Numbered from the stretch's first letter, positions 15,268 to 23,679 are shown. The stretch is DNA of 45,814 nt from Mesorhizobium sp. CU3 (GCF_006442965.1 NZ_VFWX01000028.1:1-45814), one strand, 5' to 3'. Notes: generated from the letters alone by a model not told the origin. Program-made: numbers and translations.

Positions 15268-16137
15268 TCAGTAAGAGCGTTTCTCAAGGACGCTTTTGAG
15301 CGAGACCTTGGCCGATCCCGGCTTGAGCGGCTTTTGCTGGGACGCGTCGGGCGCCCAGCCGGACATCCAGACAATCGAAAAGCTGGCGCGGATGCGGCCG
15401 TCCGCGTCGGAAAACCTTTCGGCGTAGATTTCGGCGGCACGGGCGAACAGCCGTCTGCTGCCCGGCCGCCGGCTGCGGTCGACCAGCGGGCTGGTTTCGC
15501 CCATGGCGCGCAGATCGGCGGCAAGATCGAATAGCGTATCGTAGCGCACGGTCACCGTTTCGACATCGGCCACCGGCAACGCCAGGCCCGCGCGCTGCAG
15601 CAGCGCGCCGGCGTCGCGGACATCGGTGAAGGGCAGAACGCGCGGGCTGGCGCCGCCGTAAAGCTCGGTCTCGGCCGCGAGCAAGCTTTCGCGTAATTCG
15701 GCTAATGTGCCCGCGCCGGCGAAGGCGCCGAGGAAAAGTCCGTCGGGCCTCAGCGCCCGGCGGATTTGCGCGAGCATGCCGGGAATGTCGTTCGCCGCCT
15801 GCAGCGAGAGCAGGGAGACGACGAGATCGAGGCTCTCGGCCTCGAAAGGCACCGTCTCCGGCGGCGCCACGATGCCGGCCGCGCCGGCCAGAAAGGCCTT
15901 GTCGGCTTCCACGCGCAGGATTTCGATGGCTTTGCTGCTCTCGGCGACCACTTCGGATGCCGCCGGCGTCTGGCAAAACAGCATCGCCGCTTTTTGAAAA
16001 CTGCGCTCGACCGCGCCCAGCCGGTCTGCGAGGTCTTCGGCCACCCGCCGCATCAGGAAATCGGCGCCCTCGACCGGGCGGGCGAGCGCCCGGCGCTTGT
16101 GCGCAAGCCAGAGCTCAGTGTCGATCAAGGGCTGCAA
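15268..16137 (-). CDS. NDUFAF5-like methyltransferase-fold protein
   Basis: The 289-residue protein aligns by eye with NDUFAF5, the mitochondrial complex I assembly factor, and its bacterial relatives. Shared landmarks are PFEAESLDLVVSLLSLQAAN, the segment DIPGMLAQIRRALRPDGLFLGAF, GTLAELRESLLAAETELYGG, SPRVLPFTDVRDAGALLQRAG, LADLRAMGE and the ending with GSAKVSLKSVL. In mitochondria this protein hydroxylates an arginine of NDUFS7. The first SAM-binding motif (LDLGCGxG in relatives) is replaced by AAMLFCQTPAASEVVAESS, with no glycine loop. The TTG at 16137 is used because AGGAA stands nine bases before it; no ATG lies close. It is divergent from comF with a 39-base gap. Confidence 0.75.
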   Translation of the reverse strand: MQPLIDTELWLAHKRRALARPVEGADFLMRRVAEDLADRLGAVERSFQKAAMLFCQTPAASEVVAESSKAIEILRVEADKAFLAGAAGIVAPPETVPFEAESLDLVVSLLSLQAANDIPGMLAQIRRALRPDGLFLGAFAGAGTLAELRESLLAAETELYGGASPRVLPFTDVRDAGALLQRAGLALPVADVETVTVRYDTLFDLAADLRAMGETSPLVDRSRRPGSRRLFARAAEIYAERFSDADGRIRASFSIVWMSGWAPDASQQKPLKPGSAKVSLKSVLEKRSY

Positions 16138-16176
16138 AGGCGGGTTCCTGTTGTCCGCGCATGGCGCATTGGTGCT

Positions 16177-17001
16177 ATGGTGGCGCGGGGTTTCATTCAC
16201 GTGGCCGATCCGCTGCACAAGATCAAGACCATCGCGGTCAAGGATATCGCCAGGCAGGCGCTGGCCTTGCCGGCGCGTCTGCTGTTTCCGCCGGTCTGCG
16301 CCGGCTGCCGTCGCCATGTGTCGCAGCCCGGCGTGCTGTGCGGTGCTTGTTGGCCGAAGCTGAGACTGCTGGAGAAACCTTGGTGCCCGGTGATGGGCAC
16401 GCCTTTCACCCACGACATGGGCGAAGGGTTCCTGTCGGCGGAAGCGATCGCCGATCCGCCTCCTTTCGAGCGGGCGCGGGCCGCGGTGGTCTATTCGGGC
16501 GTTGCGCGGCAGATGGTGCAGGGGCTGAAATACCAGGACCGCACCGATCTCGCCCCGTGGATGGCGCGCTGGATGCTGCGCGCCGGCGCGGAGCTTATCG
16601 CCGAGGCCGACGTGGTCGTGCCGGTGCCGCTGCACTGGCGGCGCTTCTTCCGGCGGCAGTTCAACCAGTCGGCGGAACTGGCGCGGGCAATCTCGAAGCT
16701 GAGTGGCCTGCCCTACTCGCCGTCCGCGGTCAGGCGCGTCAAGCTGACACGCCAGCAGGTCGGGCTGGAGCGCCACGAGCGCGAGGAGAATGTGCGCGCC
16801 GCATTCCGCGTCGCGCCGGAGGCCGAGATCGAGATCGCCGGACGCCGGGTGCTGGTCATCGACGACGTCTACACCACGGGCGCCACCGTGAGGGCGCTCG
16901 CCAAGGCGCTGAAGCGCGGCGGAGCCGGCGCGGTCGACGTGCTCACCTTCGCGCGCGTCCTGCCGGGGGACTTCCGGGCCGATGAGTCCACGACTATATA
17001 G
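16177..17001 (+). CDS. comF: ComF-family phosphoribosyltransferase-like protein
   Basis: The 274-residue protein has two CxxC pairs near the N-terminus (Cys41/44 and Cys55/58), which probably bind zinc. The C-terminal phosphoribosyltransferase domain has the PRPP loop VLVIDDVYTTGATV (about 227-240), preceded by the ComF hallmark VVPVPLHWRRFFRRQFNQSAELARA. ComF is needed for DNA uptake in naturally competent species and is linked to recombination and repair elsewhere; its substrate is uncertain. The ATG at 16177 is the most likely start, but its ribosome site is weak and a GTG about 24 bases on is possible. The gene heads the comF-grxC-nitrilase-DUF1178 run. Confidence 0.88.
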   Translation: MVARGFIHVADPLHKIKTIAVKDIARQALALPARLLFPPVCAGCRRHVSQPGVLCGACWPKLRLLEKPWCPVMGTPFTHDMGEGFLSAEAIADPPPFERARAAVVYSGVARQMVQGLKYQDRTDLAPWMARWMLRAGAELIAEADVVVPVPLHWRRFFRRQFNQSAELARAISKLSGLPYSPSAVRRVKLTRQQVGLERHEREENVRAAFRVAPEAEIEIAGRRVLVIDDVYTTGATVRALAKALKRGGAGAVDVLTFARVLPGDFRADESTTI

Positions 17002-17077
17002 GCTTCGAGGGTTTGTTCAGGTGCATGCCGCTTCCGCGCAACCGTGGGGCGCCATGCACAGCAAGGATTGCCGGCGG

Positions 17078-17341
17078 ATGGTCGATGTGACGATCTATAC
17101 AAGGATGATGTGCGGCTACTGCACCGCCGCCAAGCGGCTGCTCGACCGCAAGGGAGTGACCTATACCGAGCACGATGCGTCCTTCTCGCCGGAACTGCGC
17201 CAGGAAATGATTTCCAAGGCGCGTGGGCGAACCACTTTTCCGCAGATTTTCATCGGCGACACGCATGTCGGCGGCTGCGATGACCTCCATGACCTGGAGG
17301 AGCAGGGCCGGCTCGACATGCTTTTGGCCAACGGGAGATGA
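17078..17341 (+). CDS. grxC: GrxC-type dithiol glutaredoxin
   Basis: The 87-residue protein has the thioredoxin fold with active site CGYC (residues 12-15), the cis-proline segment TTFPQIFIG, and the glutathione-binding VGGCDDLHDLEEQGRLD. CGYC in place of the usual CPYC occurs in several rhizobial glutaredoxins. It should reduce disulfides and glutathionylated proteins in the cytoplasm. The ATG at 17078 is chosen; the frame is open upstream to 16982, overlapping comF, but without a homologous sequence. Its stop overlaps the first possible start of the next gene. Confidence 0.93.
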   Translation: MVDVTIYTRMMCGYCTAAKRLLDRKGVTYTEHDASFSPELRQEMISKARGRTTFPQIFIGDTHVGGCDDLHDLEEQGRLDMLLANGR

Positions 17342-17343
17342 CG

Positions 17344-18198
17344 ATGGGTTCCTTCAAAGCCGCCGCCGTGCAGATGCGTTCTGGCACCAGCCCGGAGCGC
17401 AACGCCGCCGACATGGAATTGCTGGTGCGCCAGGCCGCGGGTCAGGGCGCCGCCTATGTGCAGACGCCGGAAATGACCGGAGCGCTGGTCCGCGACAAGC
17501 AGGCGGCGGTCTTCGCCACCGAGGACAAGGACGTCGTCTTTGCGACGGCGCGCCGGCTGGCGAAGGAACTCGGCATCTATCTTCATATCGGCTCGACCGC
17601 GATCCTGCGTGCCGACGGCAAGCTCGCCAACCGCGCTTTCCTGTTCGCGCCCGACGGCTCCGCGATTGCCGGCTATGACAAGATCCACATGTTCGATGTC
17701 GATCTCGATAATGGCGAGAGCTGGCGCGAATCCGCTTCATATGAGCCGGGAACGCAAGCGGTGGTCACCGACATCGAAGGGGTGAAGTTCGGTTTTGCCG
17801 TGTGCTACGACCTGCGCTTCCCGCAGCTGTTTCGCGCCGAGGCGATGGCCGGAGCCGAGGTGCTGACCGTGCCCGCCGCCTTCACGCGCCAGACCGGCGA
17901 GGCGCACTGGCATGTGCTGCTGCGCGCCCGCGCCATCGAGAACGGCGCCTATGTCATCGCCGCCGCGCAAGGCGGCCTGCATGAGGACGGGCGCGAGACC
18001 TATGGCCATTCGCTGATCGTCGACCCGTGGGGGCGCGTCATCGCCGAGGCCGCGCATAACGAGCCCGGCGTGATCGTCGCCGAGATCGATCCGGCGCAGT
18101 CGCTCGCCGCGCGGCGCAAGATCCCCAATCTCAAGAACGCGCGGGATTTTGCTGTCAATGCCGGCGAGGGGCCGCTTCTGAGAGGTGCGGCCTCTTGA
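17344..18198 (+). CDS. Nitrilase-superfamily amidase, Nit-type
   Basis: The 284-residue protein has the complete catalytic set of carbon-nitrogen hydrolases: Glu43 (TPEMTG), Lys113 (YDKIHMFDVD) and Cys154 (FAVCYDLRFPQLFR). The DKIHMFDVD and CYDLRFPQLFR blocks match the Nit1/Nit2 branch, whose members cleave deaminated glutathione or act as omega-amidases on alpha-ketoglutaramate. The adjacent glutaredoxin gene favours a link to glutathione, but the substrate is inferred. The start at 17344 fits GGGAG seven bases upstream; an ATG at 17338 overlaps the grxC stop. The stop overlaps the TTG of the DUF1178 gene. Confidence 0.88.
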   Translation: MGSFKAAAVQMRSGTSPERNAADMELLVRQAAGQGAAYVQTPEMTGALVRDKQAAVFATEDKDVVFATARRLAKELGIYLHIGSTAILRADGKLANRAFLFAPDGSAIAGYDKIHMFDVDLDNGESWRESASYEPGTQAVVTDIEGVKFGFAVCYDLRFPQLFRAEAMAGAEVLTVPAAFTRQTGEAHWHVLLRARAIENGAYVIAAAQGGLHEDGRETYGHSLIVDPWGRVIAEAAHNEPGVIVAEIDPAQSLAARRKIPNLKNARDFAVNAGEGPLLRGAAS

Positions 18199-18620
18199 TC
18201 CGCTTTTCCCTGATCTGCGAACAGGAGCACGAGTTCGAAGCGTGGTTCCGCAGCAATGACGACTTCGACACGCAGAAGAAGCGCGGCTTCGTCGATTGCC
18301 CGAGCTGCGGTTCGCACAGGATAGAGAAGGCGCTGATGGCGCCGGCCGTCTCGACTTCGCGCAAACAGGAGAAGGTCGCGCTTGCCATGGGCGAGGCGCA
18401 GAAACAGGCGCTGGCGCAGCTCAAGGCGCTGGCCGAGAAGGTGCGCGAGAACGCCGACTATGTTGGCGACAAATTCGCCGAGGAAGCGCGCAAGATCCAT
18501 TTCGGCGAGACCGATGCGCGCGGCATCTACGGCGAAGCGACGCCGGAGGAGGCGAAAAGCCTCGCCGAGGACGGCGTCGAGTTCATGCCGATACCGAGCT
18601 TTCCCGACGACCGCCATTAA
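18195..18620 (+). CDS. DUF1178 family protein
   Basis: The 141-residue protein begins IRFSLICEQEHEFEAWFRSN and has a CPSCGS pair at about residues 35-40. Together with Cys8 this suggests a small zinc-binding site. A charged helical middle and the ending EFMPIPSFPDDRH match DUF1178, an uncharacterised family of alpha- and betaproteobacteria often found beside this nitrilase gene. The TTG start (18195) overlaps the TGA of the nitrilase gene, so the two are coupled. The function is unknown. Confidence 0.88.
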   Translation: MIRFSLICEQEHEFEAWFRSNDDFDTQKKRGFVDCPSCGSHRIEKALMAPAVSTSRKQEKVALAMGEAQKQALAQLKALAEKVRENADYVGDKFAEEARKIHFGETDARGIYGEATPEEAKSLAEDGVEFMPIPSFPDDRH

Positions 18621-18649
18621 CGGACGATCTCATCTAAAGGGAGATCGCA

Positions 18650-18824
18650 GCCGCTATACCTTCGTATAGCGGCCTATACCACCGCAGCTTTGACGGCCGG
18701 CCGGGGCGGTGACAAAAGGACGGCGCTTTCGCCGTCGGCGATCGCTCAATCGCAAACAGAAACCGGATAGCCGCCCGAGCAGTCTGGCGGGCGCGGATTT
18801 GCCGCGTCCGGGCGGCCGTCCTTT
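18650..18824 (+). promoter_or_regulatory. Structured leader before the ABC transporter genes
   Basis: The 221-base gap before the permease gene holds several perfect pairings. GCCGCTATAC (18650-18659) pairs with GTATAGCGGC (18664-18673). GACGGCG (18719-18725) pairs with CGCCGTC (18730-18736). AAAGGACGGC (18715-18724) pairs over a long range with GCCGTCCTTT (18815-18824). GCCGCCCG (18770-18777) pairs with CGGGCGGC (18809-18816). The second and third exclude each other, as in an attenuator or riboswitch. I match it to no known riboswitch consensus, and high GC makes chance stems likely. Confidence 0.4.
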
Positions 18825-18841
18825 GCTCGCCGAGGCCCGCC

Positions 18842-20593
18842 ATGTTCCTTTCCAAAGATCGCTCCGGGCAAAGCGCCGTCGCGGCCCTTACCAGCACCCG
18901 CCTGTTGCCAAACGGCTATGACTTCGTGGCCTTTGCCCTGCTGATCGCCACGATTGCGCTGGTGCTGCGCGGCAGCGGGGACATGGGGGCTTCGCTCGAC
19001 ACGCTCGCGGGCGCCCCGGTCTCGCTCGACATCGGCAATCTGCCGGAATACGCGCTGCGCACGACGCTGCGCATGTTCGCGGCGATCATCGCCTCGCTCG
19101 TCTTCACCTTCATCGTCGCGACGCTGGCGGCCAAAAGCCGGCGCGCCGAGCTGGTGATCATCCCAGCGCTCGACATCCTGCAGTCGGTGCCGGTTCTGGG
19201 CTTCCTCACCTTCACCGTCACCTTCTTCATGGGGCTGTTTCCCGGCAGCCAACTCGGCGCCGAATTCGCTTCGATCTTCGCCATCTTCACCAGCCAAGCC
19301 TGGAACATGGCCTTTTCCTTCTACCAGTCGCTGCGCACTGTGCCGAACGACCTCGACGAGGTGAGCCGCGGCTACGGCCTTTCCGCCTGGCAGCGTTTCT
19401 GGCGGCTCGACGCGCCGTTCGCGGCGCCCGGCCTGATCTGGAACACTATGATGTCGATGTCGGGCGGCTGGTTCTTCGTCGTCGCTTCGGAGGCGATCAC
19501 CGTCGGCAACACCACCGTGCAGTTGCCGGGCATCGGCTCCTATCTGGCCATGGCGATCGACCAGAAGAATTTTGTCGCGGTCGCCTGGGCGGTCGGGGCG
19601 ATGGCGCTGCTGATCGTGCTCTACGACCAGCTTCTGTTCCGGCCGATCGTCGCCTGGGCGGAAAAGTTCCGCTTTGAGCAGACTGCCAGCCAGGACAAGC
19701 CGCGCTCCTGGGTCTACGACATCATGCTGCGCACCCGGCTGATGAAGCGGCTGACCGCGCCTTTTGGCTGGGTATGGGATCGGCTGATGCTCGTCCGTTT
19801 CGACGGCGGCAGCACGCAGGCGCTGTCGACCAGCGCCGGGCGCTCGAGCCGTATCGTCGACCGCCTCTGGCTCGTCGTGGTGCTGGCCGTGACGGCCTGG
19901 GGCGCCTGGACTGCCTTCGACTACATGCGCGAGACCCTGTCCTGGGCCGATGCGCGCGAGGCGTTCGGCGGTGGCCTGGTGACCCTGCTGCGCGTCGTCA
20001 TCCTGATCGCGGTTGCCAGCGTCATCTGGGTGCCGATCGGCGTCTGGATCGGGCTTAGGCCGGCGGTCGCCGAACGCGTGCAACCGCTGGCGCAGTTCCT
20101 GGCAGCGTTTCCCGCGAATGTGCTGTTCCCGTTCGCCGTCGTCGCCATCGTCGCGACCGGGGCAAGCCCGAACATCTGGCTGTCGCCGCTGATGGTGCTG
20201 GGAACGCAGTGGTACATCCTGTTCAACGTGATTGCCGGTGCCTCGGCGTTTCCGACCGATCTCAAGGAGGCGGCCTCGGTCTACCAGATCCGCTCATGGA
20301 CATGGTGGCGGCGCGTCATCCTGCCGGGGATTTTTCCTTACTACGTCACCGGAGCCATCACCGCCTCCGGCGGCTCGTGGAATGCCAGCATCGTCGCCGA
20401 GGTGGCGAGCTGGGGCAACACCAAGCTCGAGGCCTACGGGCTCGGCGCCTACATCGCCAAGGCGACCGATGCCGGGGATTTCCGGCGCGTCGTGCTCGGC
20501 ATCGCCGTGATGTCGCTCTTCGTCACCCTCTTCAACCGCACCCTGTGGCGCCCGCTCTACATCTATGCCGAGCGCCGGCTGCGCCTCGATTGA
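18842..20593 (+). CDS. Fused double ABC permease, NitT/TauT class
   Basis: The 583-residue protein holds two binding-protein-dependent permease domains in one chain. Each has the EAA loop that docks on the ATPase: LDEVSRGYGLSAWQRFWRLD at about 172-191, and LKEAASVYQIRSWTWWRRVI at about 475-494. About 12 membrane helices are expected. The family resembles nitrate, sulfonate and bicarbonate importers, where two separate permeases are more usual. GAGG stands six bases before the ATG. The ATPase gene follows 17 bases downstream. No periplasmic binding protein is encoded nearby, so the substrate and even the direction of transport are open. Confidence 0.88.
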   Translation: MFLSKDRSGQSAVAALTSTRLLPNGYDFVAFALLIATIALVLRGSGDMGASLDTLAGAPVSLDIGNLPEYALRTTLRMFAAIIASLVFTFIVATLAAKSRRAELVIIPALDILQSVPVLGFLTFTVTFFMGLFPGSQLGAEFASIFAIFTSQAWNMAFSFYQSLRTVPNDLDEVSRGYGLSAWQRFWRLDAPFAAPGLIWNTMMSMSGGWFFVVASEAITVGNTTVQLPGIGSYLAMAIDQKNFVAVAWAVGAMALLIVLYDQLLFRPIVAWAEKFRFEQTASQDKPRSWVYDIMLRTRLMKRLTAPFGWVWDRLMLVRFDGGSTQALSTSAGRSSRIVDRLWLVVVLAVTAWGAWTAFDYMRETLSWADAREAFGGGLVTLLRVVILIAVASVIWVPIGVWIGLRPAVAERVQPLAQFLAAFPANVLFPFAVVAIVATGASPNIWLSPLMVLGTQWYILFNVIAGASAFPTDLKEAASVYQIRSWTWWRRVILPGIFPYYVTGAITASGGSWNASIVAEVASWGNTKLEAYGLGAYIAKATDAGDFRRVVLGIAVMSLFVTLFNRTLWRPLYIYAERRLRLD

Positions 20594-20610
20594 TCCTGGA
20601 GGATAAGACC

Positions 20611-21924
20611 ATGGACACACTAGCCAACACTGGGCCGCTCGTCGCCGTCAAGGGCGTCACACAAAGCTACGACAAGGGCGCGTCCGGCCAATTGCTGGTG
20701 CTCGACAATGTCGACCTGACGCTGCGCCCCGCCGAGATTGTCGGCCTGCTCGGGCGTTCCGGATCGGGCAAGTCGACGCTTCTGAGGGTGATCGCCGGCC
20801 TGATCCGGCCGACCGGCGGTAGCGTCACGTTCCAGGGGCAGCCGGTCGCCGGTCCGTGCTCCGGGGTCGCGGTGGTTTTCCAGAGTTTTGCGCTGTTTCC
20901 CTGGTTGACGGTGCTGGAGAATGTCGAGCTGGGGTTGGAGGCGCAGGGCGTCCTGTCGGCCGAGCGCCGCAAACGGGCGCTGGCTGCGATCGACCTCATC
21001 GGTCTCGACGGCTACGAGAACGCTTATCCCAAGGAGCTGTCGGGCGGCATGCGCCAGCGCGTCGGCCTGGCGCGCGCACTCGTCGTCCATCCCAAGCTCC
21101 TGTTGATGGACGAGCCGTTCTCGGCGCTCGACGTCTTGACCGCCGAGACGCTGCGCACCGACCTGCTCGACCTCTGGTGCGAGGGGCGCATGCCGATCGA
21201 GGCGATCCTGATGGTGACGCACAACATCGAGGAGGCGGTGCTGATGTGCGACCGCATCCTGATCTTCGGTTCCAATCCCGGCCATGTCATCGGCGAGATC
21301 AGGGTCGAGCTGCCGCAGCCGCGCAACCGGCTCGATCCGGCCTTCCGGGCGCTGGTCGAGGACATCTATGCGCGCATGACGACCAAGACCGGCACCGTTG
21401 TGCCAGCCAAGGACGGGCTTTTCCCGGGAACCGGCATCGCCATGGTGCTGCCCAGGGTCTCGACCAACGAACTCGCCGGCCTGATCGAGACAGTCGCGGC
21501 CAAGCCTTATGAAGGCAAAGCGGATCTGCCGCCGCTCGCCGCCAACCTCAGGCTCGACATCGACGACCTGTTCCCCGTCGCCGAAACGCTGCAGCTGCTG
21601 CGCTTCGCCGAACTGGAGGGCGGCGACCTGCGCCTCACCGCGGCCGGCAAGCGCTTTGCCGAGAGCGAGGTCGACGAGCGCAAGCGGCTGTTCGCGCAAC
21701 AACTGGCGACCTATGTGCCTCTTGCAGCGCATATCCGCCGCATCCTAGACGAACGGCCGAGCCACAAGGCGCCGGCCCGGCGCTTTCGCGACGAGCTCGA
21801 GGACTACATGTCAGAGGACTACGCAGCGAGCACCGTCAGGGCGATCACCAGCCTCGCGCGCTACGCCGAATACTTCGCCTATGACGATGAGGCGGATCTG
21901 TTCACGCTCGAAAATCCGAGCTGA
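20611..21924 (+). CDS. ABC transporter ATPase with AAA-associated C-terminal domain
   Basis: The 437-residue protein has an N-terminal ABC ATPase: Walker A GRSGSGKS (about 49-56), Q-loop FQSFALFPWL, signature LSGGMRQRVGLARAL, Walker B LLLMDEPFSALD and the switch-histidine segment MVTHNIEEAV. It resembles SsuB/NrtD. About 150 extra residues at the C-terminus form the so-called AAA-associated domain (from about TNELAGLIETVAAKPYEGKA onward), seen only in a subset of these transporters and probably regulatory. GGAGG stands nine bases before the ATG. It pairs with the fused permease upstream to make a complete membrane core. Confidence 0.9.
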   Translation: MDTLANTGPLVAVKGVTQSYDKGASGQLLVLDNVDLTLRPAEIVGLLGRSGSGKSTLLRVIAGLIRPTGGSVTFQGQPVAGPCSGVAVVFQSFALFPWLTVLENVELGLEAQGVLSAERRKRALAAIDLIGLDGYENAYPKELSGGMRQRVGLARALVVHPKLLLMDEPFSALDVLTAETLRTDLLDLWCEGRMPIEAILMVTHNIEEAVLMCDRILIFGSNPGHVIGEIRVELPQPRNRLDPAFRALVEDIYARMTTKTGTVVPAKDGLFPGTGIAMVLPRVSTNELAGLIETVAAKPYEGKADLPPLAANLRLDIDDLFPVAETLQLLRFAELEGGDLRLTAAGKRFAESEVDERKRLFAQQLATYVPLAAHIRRILDERPSHKAPARRFRDELEDYMSEDYAASTVRAITSLARYAEYFAYDDEADLFTLENPS

Positions 21925-21992
21925 GCAAGCCGCTATCCTTTTGCGTCCTTCGCGCTTGTATAAGAGGACGAGCGAGGGCGGAGGACGATTTG

Positions 21993-23051
21993 ATGAAGCT
22001 GGGTGCCGCAGGCCGCATCGAAAAGCCCCTGCTATGGCTGGTGATCACCGCGCTTTCGGCAGCGATATTCGTTGCCGACACCGTCACCGATCTCGAAATC
22101 GCCTTCGCGGTCCTTTACGTGGCGGTCGTCCTGATCTCGGTGCGAACGGCCCGCCCCGGCGCGGTGATGCTGGTCGGCGCGGTCTGCGCTGTCCTGACCG
22201 TCGTCAGCTACCTGCTCACCCGTTTCGGCGATCCCGAATCCGGGCTCGCCAATTGCGGCTTGAGCTTGTTGGCGATCGGCGCCACGACCTATATGGCGCT
22301 CAGGATCGAAGCCGCCAACATCGCCGCCCGGCAGGCGCAGGCCGAGCTTGCCCACATGTCGCGCGTGATGCTGGTGGGGGAACTCGGCACATCGATCGCC
22401 CATGAGGTGAGCCAGCCGCTGGCCGCCATCGCCGCGAACGGCAGCGCCGCCATTCGCTGGCTCGGCGCTTCGCCGCCCAATGACGGCGAAGCCCGCCTGG
22501 CGCTCGAGCGGATCGTCGAAGCAGCCGGCCGCGCCGGCGACGTCGTCGGCCGCGTTCGTAACCTGGCGGCGCGCACGCCCTCCTCGCAAGGACCGGTCGA
22601 CATGGCCGAACTTGTGCAGGAGACGCTGGCGCTGGCGCAGGGCGAGATACGCAGCAGCCAGATCGCGCTGCGCACCGAATTGGCGGACGACGTGCCGATG
22701 GTTGCGGGCGACCGCGTGCAGCTGCAGCAGGTCATCCTCAATCTGGTGGTCAATGCCATCGACGCCATCAAGGCCGGCCGCGCCGACGAGCGCGATCTTC
22801 TGGTCAGCCTCTCCACCGATGGCGAGAAGATCACGCTCAGCGTGCGCGACAGCGGCGTCGGGTTGGCTCCGGGTTCGTCCGACAAGGTCTTCGATGCGTT
22901 CTACTCGACCAAGCCCGGCGGCATGGGCGTCGGGCTTGCGATCAGCCGCTCGATCGTCGAGGCTCATGGCGGCGCCGTCTACGCGGCGCCCAATTATCCC
23001 AACGGCGCCGTGTTCGGCTTCACGCTGCCGATCCGCGAAGCGAAGGACTGA
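21993..23051 (+). CDS. Membrane sensor histidine kinase
   Basis: The 352-residue kinase has four N-terminal membrane helices (about 13-30, 36-50, 57-77 and 86-103) with almost no periplasmic domain. A HisKA domain follows with the phosphorylated His137 in GTSIAHEVSQPLAAI, then a HATPase_c domain with N box NLVVNAIDAI and G boxes DSGVGLAPG and GMGVGLAIS. The HEVSQPLAAI form is typical of FixL/TodS-like kinases. With no sensory loop it may sense within the membrane or through the helices. GGAGG stands eight bases before the ATG. The response regulator gene begins four bases after the stop, so they form a pair. Confidence 0.92.
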   Translation: MKLGAAGRIEKPLLWLVITALSAAIFVADTVTDLEIAFAVLYVAVVLISVRTARPGAVMLVGAVCAVLTVVSYLLTRFGDPESGLANCGLSLLAIGATTYMALRIEAANIAARQAQAELAHMSRVMLVGELGTSIAHEVSQPLAAIAANGSAAIRWLGASPPNDGEARLALERIVEAAGRAGDVVGRVRNLAARTPSSQGPVDMAELVQETLALAQGEIRSSQIALRTELADDVPMVAGDRVQLQQVILNLVVNAIDAIKAGRADERDLLVSLSTDGEKITLSVRDSGVGLAPGSSDKVFDAFYSTKPGGMGVGLAISRSIVEAHGGAVYAAPNYPNGAVFGFTLPIREAKD

Positions 23052-23055
23052 AATC

Positions 23056-23679
23056 GTGCAGGAGCCGGAGGCGACGATCTATGTGGTCGATGACGACCCG
23101 CTGGTTCGCGACGGCTTGGACAGCCTGCTGCGTTCGGTCGGCTATGAGGTCCGCGCCTTCGCTTCCGTCGACGCGTTCGCGCGGCACACACGCCCGCAGG
23201 CGCCATCGTGTCTGGTGCTCGACGTGCGCATGCCAGGCCCGAGCGGGCTGGATTTCCAGGCGCGGCTGACCGCCGCCGGCGATACCATTCCGATCATCTT
23301 CCTGACCGGCCACGGCGATGTGCCGATGTCGGTGCGCGCCATGAAGGTCGGCGCCGTGGAGTTCCTCCTGAAACCTTTCCGCGAGCAGGACCTGCTGGAC
23401 GCGGTCGCGGCCGGCCTGGCGAGGGACCGGGCGGCGCGGGCCGACGCGGCTTTCGGGGCAGGGCTTCAGGAACGCTTCGCCACGCTCAGCCAGCGCGAGC
23501 GCGACGTGATGGCGCTGGTCGTCACCGGCCTGCTCAACAAGCAGGTCGCGGCGGAACTCGGCGTCAGCGAAATCACCGTCAAGGTCAACCGCGCGCAGGC
23601 CATGCGCAAGATGAAGGCCGCAACGCTGCCCGATCTCATCCGGATGGCCGACCGGCTTGGCCTTGCCGCCAATCGATAG
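23056..23679 (+). CDS. FixJ-family response regulator
   Basis: The 207-residue regulator has a receiver domain with acidic pocket VDDD (about 11-14), phospho-acceptor Asp56 (VLDVRMPGPSG) and FLLKPF. A LuxR-type helix-turn-helix follows: LSQRERDVMALVVTGLLNKQ, then VAAELGVSEITVKVNRAQAM. It should be phosphorylated by the kinase encoded just upstream and then bind DNA. The GTG at 23056 is supported by AAGGA nine bases before it and by the position of the receiver domain. The target is unknown; the ABC transporter genes immediately upstream on the same strand are one candidate. Confidence 0.93.
   Translation: MQEPEATIYVVDDDPLVRDGLDSLLRSVGYEVRAFASVDAFARHTRPQAPSCLVLDVRMPGPSGLDFQARLTAAGDTIPIIFLTGHGDVPMSVRAMKVGAVEFLLKPFREQDLLDAVAAGLARDRAARADAAFGAGLQERFATLSQRERDVMALVVTGLLNKQVAAELGVSEITVKVNRAQAMRKMKAATLPDLIRMADRLGLAANR

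Noticed and set aside
18621..18841. Known riboswitch upstream of the ABC transporter
   Set aside because: I compared it by eye with TPP, cobalamin, FMN, SAM-II, ykkC and yybP-ykoY core sequences and found none; only the unassigned stems are reported.
18746..20083. Open frame of 445 codons on the minus strand opposite the fused permease
   Set aside because: The plus strand encodes clear ABC permease EAA loops; the minus-strand translation is charged, low-complexity antisense.
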